From assembly GCF_008087085.1 (NCBI RefSeq), contig NZ_VIYJ01000005.1:476508-540507 (forward strand): DNA of 64,000 bases, in the 5' to 3' direction. This DNA is from Nocardioides rubriscoriae. Its GTDB lineage: Bacteria; Actinomycetota; Actinomycetes; Propionibacteriales; Nocardioidaceae. This document shows, one piece after another, positions 9,278-18,230 of the stretch (positions are counted from its first letter, which is position 1; each line of letters starts with the position of its first letter). Below the pieces are notes generated by a model that was not told the origin of the DNA, made no database searches, and saw only the letters and a program-made list of their open reading frames with translations. The translations under genes were made by a program, and so were the position numbers.

Positions 9278-9377
9278 GGTGGGTGCCGGGCAGGGGTACG
9301 ACCGTTGTCGGACGCACAAGGGACCATCGTACGGATCCGGTGGACCGACGGCAAAATGCCGCCGGGCCACTTTGCGT

Positions 9378-12300
9378 TCACCGCTTGCGGCGCTTGACCG
9401 GGACGTGCAGCCCGGACTCGTCGGCCGGGTCGGTGTCCTCGGCGGGCGCCTCGCTGGCCGCGGCCGTGCTCGTCGTACGCCGGGCGCCTCCGCGGGTGCG
9501 GGTGACGACCTTCGGCGGCGCCGGGGCCGTCTCGGGGGCGGCCACGGGTGCGGCGGCGGCCACGACGACCTCCACCGGGGCGACCGGGGCGGTCGTGGTG
9601 ACCGTGCGGCTGACGCCGCGGCGGGTCCGGGTGACGACCTTGGGCTCGGCCGGGGCCACGGGCTCGGCCGCCGCGGCAGGCTCCGCCTCGGGCTCGGGGG
9701 CGGGCTCGGGGGCCGCGACGACCTCCGCGGCGGGCTCGGGGGGCTCGGCGGGCCCGGTCACGTCGACGGAGTCCTGCGCCGCCAGGGCGGCTGCCGCGTC
9801 GGCCTCCTCCTTGTGCGTCTCGGCCTTGGCCATCGCCGCGAACTCGGCCGGGGTCGGCTTGTGCGCCGCGACCGGGGCCACGGGCGCGGCCGCCGGGGCG
9901 TCGTCGCCCCGACCACGTCCGCCGCGACGACGTCCGCTGCGACGCTCACCGTCACCGGCCGGGCCGGCGGCCGGCTCGGCACCGCGGTCGTGGGTGCGGT
10001 CGTGGGTGCGGTCGTGGGTGCGGTCGGCGTTGCGGTCACCGCCACCACGGTTGCCACCGCGGTTGCCGCCGCCGTTGCCGTCGTCGGAGGAGCCTCGCTT
10101 GGGCTCGACGGGCATGTCGTGCACGACCACGCCGCGACCGCGGCAGTGGTCGCAGTCCTCACTGAAGGCCTCGAGCAGGCCGGTGCCGATCCGCTTGCGC
10201 GTCATCTGCACCAGTCCGAGCGAGGTGACCTCGGCGACCTGGTGGCGGGTGCGGTCGCGCCCCAGACACTCGACCATCCGGCGCAGCACGAGGTCACGGT
10301 TGGCTTCGAGGACCATGTCGATGAAGTCGACGACGATGATGCCGCCGATGTCACGCAGCCGGAGCTGGCGCACGACCTCCTCGGCCGCCTCGAGGTTGTT
10401 CTTGGTGACGGTCTCCTCGAGGTTGCCCCCGGAGCCGGTGAACTTGCCGGTGTTGACGTCGACCACGGTCATGGCCTCGGTGCGGTCGATGACCAGCGAG
10501 CCACCCGACGGCAGGAACACCTTGCGGTCCAGGGCCTTGGCGATCTGCTCGTCGACCCGGTAGGTCGAGAACAGGTCGACGCCCTGGTGGTCGTCGAGCT
10601 CGTACTTCTCCAGGCGGTCGGCCAGGTCGGGCGCCATGTCGTCGACGTAGCCGCGCACGAGGTCCCAGGCGTCGTCGCCCTGGATGACGAGCTTGGCGAA
10701 GTCCTCGGTGAAGAGGTCGCGCACGACCTTGAGGGTCAGGTCGGGCTCACCGTGCAGGAGCTGCGGGTTGCCGCCGCGGCCCTTGGCCTTGGCCTCGATC
10801 TCCTCCCAGCGCGCCTTGAGCCGCTCGACGTCCTGGGTGAGCTCCTCCTCGCTGGCCCCCTCGGCGGCGGTACGCACGATGACGCCGGCCGTCGACGGGA
10901 CGACCTCCTTGAGGAGGTTCTTGAGGCGGTTGCGCTCGGTGTCGGGCAGCTTGCGGGAGATGCCGGACGTCGTGCCGTCGGGCACGTAGACCAGGAAGCG
11001 GCCGGCCAGGCTGATCTGGCTGGTCAGGCGGGCGCCCTTGTGGCCGACGGGGTCCTTGCTGACCTGCACCAGGATGGTCTGGCCCGAGGACAGGACCGAC
11101 TCGATCTTGCGGGGGTTGCCGTCCTTGTGGCCCAGCTGCGACCAGTTGACCTCGCCGGCGTAGAGGACCGCGTTGCGGCCCTTGCCGATGTCGATGAACG
11201 CCGCCTCCATGGAGGGCAGGACGTTCTGGACGCGGCCGAGGTAGATGTTGCCGATGAGCGAGGTCTGCGACTCGCGGGCGACGTAGTGCTCGACGAGGAC
11301 CTTGTCCTCGAGGACGCCGATCTGGGTCAGCTCGTCGCGCTGGCGCACGACCATGACCCGCTCGACCGACTCGCGGCGGGCCAGGAACTCGGCCTCGCTG
11401 ACGATCGGGGCGCGGCGGCGGCCGGCCTCGCGGCCGTCGCGGCGGCGCTGCTTCTTGGCCTCGAGCCGGGTCGAGCCCTGGATCGAGGTGATCTCGTCCT
11501 CGGGTGAGCGGGCCCGGCGTACGCGGGTGGTGGTGCCGGCCTCGTCGCCGCCGGCGTCCTCGCCCTCGCGGCGGCGCTTGCGGCGGCGGCGCGTGGACGT
11601 GCCCTCGGAGCCGTCAGCGTCGTGGTCGGCGGCGTCGCCGGAGCCGCTGTCGTCACCGGTCTCCTGCTCGCCGGCGGAGGACTCGGCCGCCTCGTCGTCG
11701 GAGGCGGCCTCGCCGTCGGCCTCGCCGTCGGCGGACCCGGACCCGGAGCCCGAACGACGACGACGGCGACCCCCGCGACGACGACGGCGGCGCGGGCCGG
11801 TGTCACCGTCCTCGTGGTCGGAGTCGGTCTCGTCCTCGGAGTCGTCCTCGGCCGTGTCGGTGTCGTCGGCGGTGTCGTCGGCGTCCTCGGTCGCGGTCTC
11901 GTCGGCCACCGGCTCCTCGGCCGGGGTCTCCGCGACGGCGTCGGCCTCGACGGGGGTCTCCTCGTCGGCATCCTCGACGGCGTCCTCGAGCGTGGGCTCG
12001 ACGACGGGCTCGACCGGTGCGGCGGCCTTGCGGGTGCGGGTGCGCTTGGCGGGGACCACCACGGGGGCCTGGAACAGCGGCATCGTGCCCGAGTCGGCCG
12101 TCTCGGCCGTGTCGGTCGTGTCGGTCGAGGTCTCCAGCGAGGAGCTGGACCCTGCCGCGTCCGCCGCGTCCGACCCGGCGGTCTCGGCGGTCTTCTTGGT
12201 GCTGGCCTTCTTGGCCGTCGTCTTCTTGGCCGCGGCCTTCTTGGCGGTCTTCTTGGCCGGCTTGGCCTCGACCGGGCCCGCTGCGGCCACGATCTCGGCG

Positions 12301-12560
12301 TCGCTCGAGGAGGTCACCGGCTCCCCGGCGGGGTCCGTCACCGGGTCCGTCCCCGGGTCCGTCACCGGGTCGGCGTGAGCGGCCTTCTTGGCCGTGGCCT
12401 TCTTGGCGGTCGTCTTCTTGGTGGCGGCCTTCTTGGCCGGCGCGCGCTTGGCGGCCGTCTTCTTGGCGGGCGCCTCGGCCGGCGTGTCGCTCGGCGTGTC
12501 GCTCGGAACCTCGCCGCCCTGGGCCGCTGCGGGGACGTCCTGGATGTCGTCGTCAGCCAT
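9378..12560 (-). CDS. rne: Ribonuclease E/G, actinobacterial long form
   Basis: 1060 aa. The long N-terminal extension is first lysine/alanine-rich (repeats of AKKTAAK type, about residues 30-130), then acidic. The catalytic core begins near residue 410, with an S1 domain around YLGRVQNVLPSMEAAFIDIG. Metal-binding aspartates lie in VVDVNTGKF (about 700) and VVDFIDM (about 747). The zinc-link CDHCRGRG sits at about 803, and a disordered Arg/Gly and Ala/Pro-rich tail follows. The ATG at 12560 follows GAGGAG directly below a stable hairpin. It initiates decay and processing of most RNAs; the flanking arms probably recruit RNA and degradosome partners. Confidence 0.95.
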   Translation of the reverse strand: MADDDIQDVPAAAQGGEVPSDTPSDTPAEAPAKKTAAKRAPAKKAATKKTTAKKATAKKAAHADPVTDPGTDPVTDPAGEPVTSSSDAEIVAAAGPVEAKPAKKTAKKAAAKKTTAKKASTKKTAETAGSDAADAAGSSSSLETSTDTTDTAETADSGTMPLFQAPVVVPAKRTRTRKAAAPVEPVVEPTLEDAVEDADEETPVEADAVAETPAEEPVADETATEDADDTADDTDTAEDDSEDETDSDHEDGDTGPRRRRRRGGRRRRRSGSGSGSADGEADGEAASDDEAAESSAGEQETGDDSGSGDAADHDADGSEGTSTRRRRKRRREGEDAGGDEAGTTTRVRRARSPEDEITSIQGSTRLEAKKQRRRDGREAGRRRAPIVSEAEFLARRESVERVMVVRQRDELTQIGVLEDKVLVEHYVARESQTSLIGNIYLGRVQNVLPSMEAAFIDIGKGRNAVLYAGEVNWSQLGHKDGNPRKIESVLSSGQTILVQVSKDPVGHKGARLTSQISLAGRFLVYVPDGTTSGISRKLPDTERNRLKNLLKEVVPSTAGVIVRTAAEGASEEELTQDVERLKARWEEIEAKAKGRGGNPQLLHGEPDLTLKVVRDLFTEDFAKLVIQGDDAWDLVRGYVDDMAPDLADRLEKYELDDHQGVDLFSTYRVDEQIAKALDRKVFLPSGGSLVIDRTEAMTVVDVNTGKFTGSGGNLEETVTKNNLEAAEEVVRQLRLRDIGGIIVVDFIDMVLEANRDLVLRRMVECLGRDRTRHQVAEVTSLGLVQMTRKRIGTGLLEAFSEDCDHCRGRGVVVHDMPVEPKRGSSDDGNGGGNRGGNRGGGDRNADRTHDRTHDRTHDRGAEPAAGPAGDGERRSGRRRGGRGRGDDAPAAAPVAPVAAHKPTPAEFAAMAKAETHKEEADAAAALAAQDSVDVTGPAEPPEPAAEVVAAPEPAPEPEAEPAAAAEPVAPAEPKVVTRTRRGVSRTVTTTAPVAPVEVVVAAAAPVAAPETAPAPPKVVTRTRGGARRTTSTAAASEAPAEDTDPADESGLHVPVKRRKR

Positions 12561-12883
12561 GTGCTGCTCCTCGCCCGGCGAAGGCCGGGCTGTCTGGTGG
12601 CACCCCCGTGCGGGCACGGGACGCCACGAAGTCTGGTGTTCGGCGACACCACCCGCGGTGCGACGCTGGGGCTGTCCCCGCCTGCCGCGGTCGCGCCCGG
12701 GTCCGCTGTCACCGGGCCCAGGACCGCGTCGCGGTCTGGCGACGAACTTCCCCACCGTGCCGTCCCGGTCTGCCGGGGCGGCGGAGGAGCCGTCGGGGCC
12801 GAGTATCGCACACCGCTCTGCGGCCAGTGTGATCCCGGACGCGTCGGCGACGTCCCCGCAGGTGCCGGTGACCGGCTGCGGGC
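12561..12883 (-). promoter_or_regulatory. rne 5' untranslated region and promoter region (323 nt, no gene)
   Basis: No credible coding frame is seen. A hairpin with 7-bp arms (12573-12590, GCCCGGC / GCCGGGC) sits immediately upstream of the rne Shine-Dalgarno, and a second (12605-12620, CCCGTGC / GCACGGG) lies just above it. A GATACT hexamer at 12802-12807 (minus strand) is a possible -10, giving a leader of about 240 nt. Long structured leaders allow RNase E to cut its own mRNA in other bacteria; that role here is inference. Confidence 0.4.
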
Positions 12884-13615
12884 TCAGCGCCGGAAGGGGT
12901 CCCCGACCGTGCCGTCGGCGGCGTCGAAGGGGCCCTGCTGCAGGCGGGTGAGCAGCGGTGCGGGGCCGATCTCGAGCCCGGTCAGCCGGGTCAGGCCGGT
13001 GAGGACGTCGTCGGGACGCACCGACGGGACCCCGTGCTGCAGCACCAGGTCGAGGCGGGCGGTGTCGGTGCTGTCGGTGGTGTCGGCGACCTCGAGCGAG
13101 ACCACGGCGGCCCGGCAGTCGAACTCGCGCAGGCCCTTCTTGGTCATCCGCTCGACCACGACGGACTCCTCGGCCAGGAACGCCGCGACCGCGGCCCGGG
13201 CGGCGGCGGGCTCGGCCACGGTGTCGATGGTCCACCGGCTCGCGGTGAGCAGGTCGGCCAGGCTGCCGGGCGGCAGGGTGGCGGCGTCGACCACCTCGAT
13301 CACGTCGAGCCCGTCGGGCAGCGCCTCCTCGAGCAGCTCGTGCACGGCGACGGGGTCGACGACCTCGGCGAGCGCGATCTCGAGGTACTCGGCCTCGCTG
13401 GCCGACCCGGTGGGGGCGGCGCCGGCGTACGAGATGCGGGGGTGGGGGTTGAAGCCCGAGGAGTAGGCCATCGGCACCCGGGCCCGGAACACCGCCCGCT
13501 CGAAGGCGCGGCTGAAGTCGCGGTGGCTGGTGAAGCGCAGCCGGCCGCGCTTGGCGTAGCGCACCCGGAGCCGTTGGACCGGCGGCAGCTGCTGCTCGGG
13601 GGGCTGTCGACTCAC
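12884..13615 (-). CDS. TIGR03936-family radical-SAM-associated protein (DUF2344)
   Basis: 243 aa from a GTG at 13615. The opening QRLRVRYAKRGRLRFTSHRD and MAYSSGFNPHPRISYA are hallmark motifs of the DUF2344 family, which in many bacteria is fused or adjacent to a TIGR03960 B12-binding radical SAM protein. The partner is present 2.6 kb upstream (16193-18157), separated by three unrelated genes. Function is unknown; proximity to rne suggests RNA or tRNA modification. The start lacks an obvious Shine-Dalgarno. Confidence 0.88.
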   Translation of the reverse strand: MSRQPPEQQLPPVQRLRVRYAKRGRLRFTSHRDFSRAFERAVFRARVPMAYSSGFNPHPRISYAGAAPTGSASEAEYLEIALAEVVDPVAVHELLEEALPDGLDVIEVVDAATLPPGSLADLLTASRWTIDTVAEPAAARAAVAAFLAEESVVVERMTKKGLREFDCRAAVVSLEVADTTDSTDTARLDLVLQHGVPSVRPDDVLTGLTRLTGLEIGPAPLLTRLQQGPFDAADGTVGDPFRR

Positions 13616-13671
13616 GGGAGGAAACCGTAGCCGTACGTCGCCGCCGTCGTCGGATCGGCGCTCACCGACGC

Positions 13672-14862
13672 TCAGAGGGCCGCGCGGGCGGCCTTCATCG
13701 CCGGACTGGGGTAGACGGTGCTCACGCGGGTACCGTCGAGCCAGGCGGTGAGCCGGGCGCTCTCGACGTCGAGGGCCCGGCGGGCCGCGGCGGGGACGTC
13801 CTCGAGCAGGTGCACCGAGACCACGCCGTCGTCGTCCTGGACCCAGCAGCCGACGGCGCGACCGTCGACCCAGGCGGTCGTGCCGGCGTTGCCGTTGCGG
13901 TCGAACAGGGCGGGACCGTGCTCGCCGAGGTACCAGGCGCGCTGCTTCCACCCCATCACCGTCGGGTCGAGCACCGGCAGCAGCGCCGCCCACGACCCGG
14001 CCGCGCGGTCCTCGACGACCGGGTCGACGTCGTCGGGCAGCACCCAGCCGGTCGCGCCGCCGTCGAGGGACACCGCGACGGCGTCCACGGCGGCCAGGGC
14101 CGCGCGCACGGCTGCCTTGGTGCCGCCCAGCCACCAGACCAGGTCGTCCTCGGTACCGGGCCCGAAGGTGCGCAGCCACCGGCCCACGATCTCGGCGTAC
14201 CCCTGCGCGAGCGGGAGCGGCTGCGGCGTCTCGCCGAGCCAGTCGGTCATGAGGGTCCAGCGGGGGCGCGAGACCCGCCAGTGCTGGGTGTTGGTGCCGC
14301 GGACCAGGTCGGCGGTCAGGCCGAGGTGGGTGAGCAGGCGACCGTGGTTCCACACCGACCCCGCCGTGACGTCGAAGGAGACCGCGACCTCGGGCAGACG
14401 TTCGCGGAGCTCGGCGGCGGTCAGGCCCCCGGTCTCGCGACCTATCTCGGCCAGGATCGCCGCCCGGGCGTCGAGCACCCACCGTGCGCCGTCGCCGGCG
14501 AGACCGGCCTTCGCGACGTCCTTGGCCATCCGCTTGAGCTCGGCGTCGGCGACCCGCGCCGAGGCACTCCCCCAGGCCGCGGCGAGCAGGTCGCGCGGGA
14601 AGACGAAGAGGGTGCGGCGCATCGCCAGCTGCTTGACCAGCGTGCGGTCCTCGAACAGCGCCCGGTCGACGTCGGCGACCGTCAGGGCGTCGACGCGGGC
14701 CCAGCAGGACAGGTAGACCGTGGCCGGCTCGGTGGAGTGCAGCACGGTCATCGCCCGCGTCGCCGCCTCCGCGTCGGCGACCCGCGACCACGGGGCGACG
14801 GCATGGCGACGCGCGAGCCGGTCCCGACGCTCCGTGTCGGTGATGTGCCGCACCTGCGCCAT
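13672..14862 (-). CDS. Winged-helix DNA-binding domain protein (HTH_42 / YcaQ-like)
   Basis: 396 aa. It resembles the actinobacterial HTH_42 family: an N-terminal part around MTVLHSTEPATVYLSCWAR, a middle wHTH region (LTAAELRERLPEV), and the conserved C-terminal half with GRWLRTFGPGTEDDLVWWLG and VMGWKQRAWYLGEHGPALFD. Relatives include the interstrand-crosslink glycosylases AlkX/YcaQ and Streptomyces AlkZ, so a DNA-repair role is possible, but catalytic residues were not verified here. It is divergent from the DUF4190 gene. Confidence 0.8.
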   Translation of the reverse strand: MAQVRHITDTERRDRLARRHAVAPWSRVADAEAATRAMTVLHSTEPATVYLSCWARVDALTVADVDRALFEDRTLVKQLAMRRTLFVFPRDLLAAAWGSASARVADAELKRMAKDVAKAGLAGDGARWVLDARAAILAEIGRETGGLTAAELRERLPEVAVSFDVTAGSVWNHGRLLTHLGLTADLVRGTNTQHWRVSRPRWTLMTDWLGETPQPLPLAQGYAEIVGRWLRTFGPGTEDDLVWWLGGTKAAVRAALAAVDAVAVSLDGGATGWVLPDDVDPVVEDRAAGSWAALLPVLDPTVMGWKQRAWYLGEHGPALFDRNGNAGTTAWVDGRAVGCWVQDDDGVVSVHLLEDVPAAARRALDVESARLTAWLDGTRVSTVYPSPAMKAARAAL

Positions 14863-14950
14863 CCTGCCCGATCCGGGGGCCCGGGCCTGACACACTGTCG
14901 TCCACCTCGACCCGGCGACCAGCCGGGCCTGCGCGCTAAGGACCGCACCG

Positions 14951-15685
14951 ATGAGCAATCCCTATGACCCCAACGCCGCCAACAACCCCTACGGCGCCCC
15001 CGACCCGTCGGCCGGTGCCGGGGCCTACGGCCAGGGTGGTGGCGGCTACGGGACGCCGTACGGCCAGGCCGGCCCGACGGACCCCTACGGCAACCAGGCG
15101 CCCAAGAAGACCGACCCCGTGTCGATCATCGGGTTCATCCTCAGCCTGACGTTCTGCCTGTCCCTCATCGGCTTCATCCTGGGTCTGGTGGGCCTGAGCC
15201 GCACCAAGCAGGGCAAGCGCAAGGGCCGGTGGGCCGCCATCTCCGCGACGATCATCGGGCTGCTGGCAACGATCATCGGCGGCGTCCTCATCGCCGTGCT
15301 GGTCATCTTCGCCAACTCCGTCATCTCGATCGACGAGGCGAAGGTCGGGCAGTGCCTCGACGTCAGCAGCGAGACCAACGACTCGGTCACGATCACCGAC
15401 CAGTCGTGCGACGGCGACCACGACGGCGAGATCACCTGGGTCGGCACCTTCGACGACCTGGAGTCCTCGCAGTTCGTCCCGAGCAACCCCGACGACCTCA
15501 CCGACGCCGGCGTGTCCTACGCGCTGTGCACCTCGCTGATGGACCCCGCCGACGTCGACGCCCTCGGTGAGGACGTCGAGTACCAGCTGGTCAACGCGGA
15601 CAGCTCCCCGACGTCCGGCGAGGCCGCCCTGTGCTACGCGACCCGCCAGGACGGCAAGCCCTTCACCGAGAAGCAGCTCCCCTGA
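14951..15685 (+). CDS. DUF4190 membrane protein with Septum_form-like C-terminal domain
   Basis: 244 aa. A Gly/Tyr/Pro-rich cytoplasmic N-terminus (residues 1-50, NPYGAPDP-type repeats) precedes two membrane helices (about 56-75 and 90-122). A cysteine-containing extracytoplasmic domain follows, beginning KVGQCLDVSSE with CDGDHDGEITWVG and two later cysteines (YALCTSL, AALCYA). The KxGxCxD...C..pHDgEv pattern is the Septum_form domain of actinobacterial surface proteins. AAGGA precedes the ATG. It is followed 2 nt later by a paralogue of the outer domain. Confidence 0.8.
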   Translation: MSNPYDPNAANNPYGAPDPSAGAGAYGQGGGGYGTPYGQAGPTDPYGNQAPKKTDPVSIIGFILSLTFCLSLIGFILGLVGLSRTKQGKRKGRWAAISATIIGLLATIIGGVLIAVLVIFANSVISIDEAKVGQCLDVSSETNDSVTITDQSCDGDHDGEITWVGTFDDLESSQFVPSNPDDLTDAGVSYALCTSLMDPADVDALGEDVEYQLVNADSSPTSGEAALCYATRQDGKPFTEKQLP

Positions 15686-15687
15686 CG

Positions 15688-16188
15688 GTGCCCGCGCTCG
15701 ACGTGTCCGAGGACCGAGGACCGGCCCCGCGCCGGGGCCTCGACACGGGTGTGAAGGTGGCCGTCGCCGCGCTGGTCGTGGCGGCGGTCGCCTTCTTCGT
15801 CGTGCTCGCGGCCGGCGGCGGCGACGAGAAGGGCGAGTCGCTGACCCCGCAGACCGCCCAGGCCGGGCAGTGCGTCGACCTCACCGAGCAGGCCGGCCGG
15901 ATCGACCTCACCGCCGCCGGCTGCTCGCGCCCACACGACGCGGAGATCGTGCTGACCACGGCGGTCGGCGAGGCCATCGCGGGGCCGGCCGAGCTCGACG
16001 ACGCCGAGGGCGTCTGCACGGGCCTCATGGACCCCGCGGACGTCGCCCGGCTCGCCGACGGTGGCACCGACGTCGACTGGGGCCTGCTCATCGACGAGCC
16101 CAGCAACATCGACCCCACCGACCGGCTCGTCTGCTACGTCCGCGCCGCCGACGGCCGCCTCGACGAGCGGCTGCTCGACGCCGGCTGA
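15688..16188 (+). CDS. Septum_form-like single-pass membrane protein
   Basis: 166 aa from a GTG 2 nt after the previous stop. One helix at about residues 20-42 (VKVAVAALVVAAVAFFVVLAA) is followed by an extracytoplasmic domain with AGQCVDLTEQ, GCSRPHDAEIVLT, VCTGLMDPADV and LVCYVRAADG: four cysteines spaced as in the upstream protein. It is evidently a diverged tandem copy of the outer domain and probably co-transcribed with it. The function of this domain is not established; septation is suggested only by the family name. Confidence 0.78.
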   Translation: MPALDVSEDRGPAPRRGLDTGVKVAVAALVVAAVAFFVVLAAGGGDEKGESLTPQTAQAGQCVDLTEQAGRIDLTAAGCSRPHDAEIVLTTAVGEAIAGPAELDDAEGVCTGLMDPADVARLADGGTDVDWGLLIDEPSNIDPTDRLVCYVRAADGRLDERLLDAG

Positions 16189-16192
16189 GCCC

Positions 16193-18157
16193 TCAGACGA
16201 CCGCGAGCGGCAGCAGGCGCTGCCCGGTGGGGCCGATCTGGATCTCGGTGCCCATCTCGGGGCAGACGCCGCAGTCGTAGCAGGGGGTCCAGCGGCAGTC
16301 CTCGACCTCGACGTCGGAGGTGCCGTCGGCGACCGCGAGGGCGTCCTCCCAGTCGGCCCACAGCCAGTCCTTGTCGAGGCCCGAGTCGAGGTGGTCCCAG
16401 GGCAGGGTCTCGTCGTAGCCGCGCTCGCGGGTGGTGTACCAGTCGAGGTCGACGCCGGTGCCGGCCAGGCCGGTCTCGACGGCCGCCATCCAGCGCTCGA
16501 AGGAGAAGTGCTCGCTCCAGCCGTCGAAGCGACCGCCGTCGGCCCACACGGCCTCGATGACCTTGCCGACGCGGCGGTCACCGCGCGACAGCAGTCCCTC
16601 GACGATGCCGGGCTTGCCGTCGTGGTAGCGGAACCCGATGGCCCGGCCGTAGCGCTTGTCGTCACGCACGACGTCGCGCAGCTTCTTCAGGCGCTCGTCG
16701 GTGGTCTCGACGTCGAGCTGGGCGGCCCACTGGAACGGCGTGTGCGGCTTGGGCACGAACCCGCCGATGGAGACGGTGCAGCGGATGTCGTTCTTGCCGG
16801 TGACCTCGCGGCCCTTGGCGATCACGGCCTTGGCCAGCTCGGCGACCTGCAGGACGTCCTCGTCGGTCTCGGTGGGCAACCCGACCATGAAGTAGAGCTT
16901 CACCTGGCGCCAGCCGTGGGAGTACGCCGCGGCGACGGTGCGGATGAGGTCCTCCTCGGTGACCATCTTGTTGATCACCTTGCGCATCCGCTCGCTGCCG
17001 CCCTCGGGGGCGAACGTGAGGCCCGAGCGGCGGCCGTTGCGGGAGAACTCGTTGGCCAGCGTGATGTTGAAGGCGTCGACGCGGGTGCTGGGCAGCGACA
17101 GCGAGACGTTGGAGCCCTCGTAGCGGTCGGCCAGGTCGGTGGCGAGCTCGCCGATCTCGGTGTGGTCGGCGCTCGACAGCGACAGCAGCCCGACCTCCTC
17201 GAACCCGCTCTTGCGGATGCCGTTCTCGACCATCGCCCCGATCGTCTCGATCGAGCGCTCGCGCACCGGCCTCGTGATCATGCCGGCCTGGCAGAAGCGG
17301 CAGCCACGGGTGCAGCCGCGGAAGATCTCGACGCTGAACCTCTCGTGGACGGTCTCGGCCAGCGGGACCAGCGGCTTGCGCGGGTAGGGCCACGCGTCGA
17401 GGTCCATCAGCGTGTGCTTGGTGACGCGGTGCGGGACGCCGGGCCGGTTGGGCGTGACCGCGACGACGGCACCGGTGGTGTCGTCGTAGGAGACGTCGTA
17501 GAAGCGCGGCACGTAGATGTTGCCGGTGACGGCCAGGCGACGCAGCAGCTCGTCGCGCCCGCCGGGCTCGCCCTCGGTCTTGAACTCGCGCACGACGTCG
17601 GAGATCGCCAGCACGACCTCCTCGCCGTCGCCGAGCACGGCGGCGTCGATGAAGTCGGCGATCGGTTCGGGGTTGAACGCCGCGTGACCGCCCGCGAGCA
17701 CGATCGGGTCGGCCTCGGTCCGGTCGGCCGCGTGCAGCGGGATGCCGGCGAGGTCGAGGGCGTTGAGCATGTTGGTGTAGCCGAGCTCGGTGGAGAAGCT
17801 CAGCCCGAAGACGTCGAAGTCGCGCACCGAGCGGTGCGCGTCGACGGTGAACTGCGGGATCGGGCCCTGCGCGTCACCCTTGCGCAGCACGGCCTCCATG
17901 TCGGGCCACACGGCGTAGGTGCGCTCGGCGACGATCCAGTCGCGCTCGTTGAGCACCTCGTAGAGGATCTGGACGCCCTGGTTGGGCAACCCGACCTCGT
18001 AGGCGTCGGGGTACATCAGCGCCCAACGCACCGTCGGGCCCTCCGGGGCACAGTCCCAGTCCTTGACCGTGGAGTTGAGCTCACCGCCGACGTACTGGAT
18101 CGGCTTGGACACCGACGGCAGGTACGGCTCCAGACGGGGAAAGACGCTCGCAGACAT
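16193..18157 (-). CDS. TIGR03960-family B12-binding radical SAM protein
   Basis: 654 aa. The N-terminal B12-binding-like domain is followed by a radical SAM core whose FRGCTRGCRFCQAG supplies the CxxxCxxC cluster (about residues 275-288). SEHFSFERWMAAVETGLAG and a cysteine-rich C-terminus (DCRWTPCYDCGVCPEMG) may hold a second Fe-S cluster. It begins MSASVFPRLEPYLPSVSKPI. A TAGACT hexamer 7 nt before the ATG and no Shine-Dalgarno suggest leaderless transcription. The DUF2344 partner is at 12884-13615. Substrate unknown. Confidence 0.92.
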   Translation of the reverse strand: MSASVFPRLEPYLPSVSKPIQYVGGELNSTVKDWDCAPEGPTVRWALMYPDAYEVGLPNQGVQILYEVLNERDWIVAERTYAVWPDMEAVLRKGDAQGPIPQFTVDAHRSVRDFDVFGLSFSTELGYTNMLNALDLAGIPLHAADRTEADPIVLAGGHAAFNPEPIADFIDAAVLGDGEEVVLAISDVVREFKTEGEPGGRDELLRRLAVTGNIYVPRFYDVSYDDTTGAVVAVTPNRPGVPHRVTKHTLMDLDAWPYPRKPLVPLAETVHERFSVEIFRGCTRGCRFCQAGMITRPVRERSIETIGAMVENGIRKSGFEEVGLLSLSSADHTEIGELATDLADRYEGSNVSLSLPSTRVDAFNITLANEFSRNGRRSGLTFAPEGGSERMRKVINKMVTEEDLIRTVAAAYSHGWRQVKLYFMVGLPTETDEDVLQVAELAKAVIAKGREVTGKNDIRCTVSIGGFVPKPHTPFQWAAQLDVETTDERLKKLRDVVRDDKRYGRAIGFRYHDGKPGIVEGLLSRGDRRVGKVIEAVWADGGRFDGWSEHFSFERWMAAVETGLAGTGVDLDWYTTRERGYDETLPWDHLDSGLDKDWLWADWEDALAVADGTSDVEVEDCRWTPCYDCGVCPEMGTEIQIGPTGQRLLPLAVV

Positions 18158-18164
18158 GGGCTGC

Positions 18165-18170
18165 AGTCTA
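18165..18170 (-). promoter_or_regulatory. -10 element of leaderless TIGR03960 gene
   Basis: TAGACT on the minus strand ending 7 nt before the ATG at 18157. Confidence 0.45.
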
Positions 18171-18230
18171 CGAGCGCCCGCCTCACCCACTCGATTCGCG
18201 GGCCGAGGTCCGTGGCCCGGTCTGTCCCTT

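Noticed and set aside
9279..11507. Gly/Val-rich plus-strand frame opposite rne
   Set aside because: Antisense to the catalytic core and Ala/Lys regions of RNase E; low-complexity shadow without family features.
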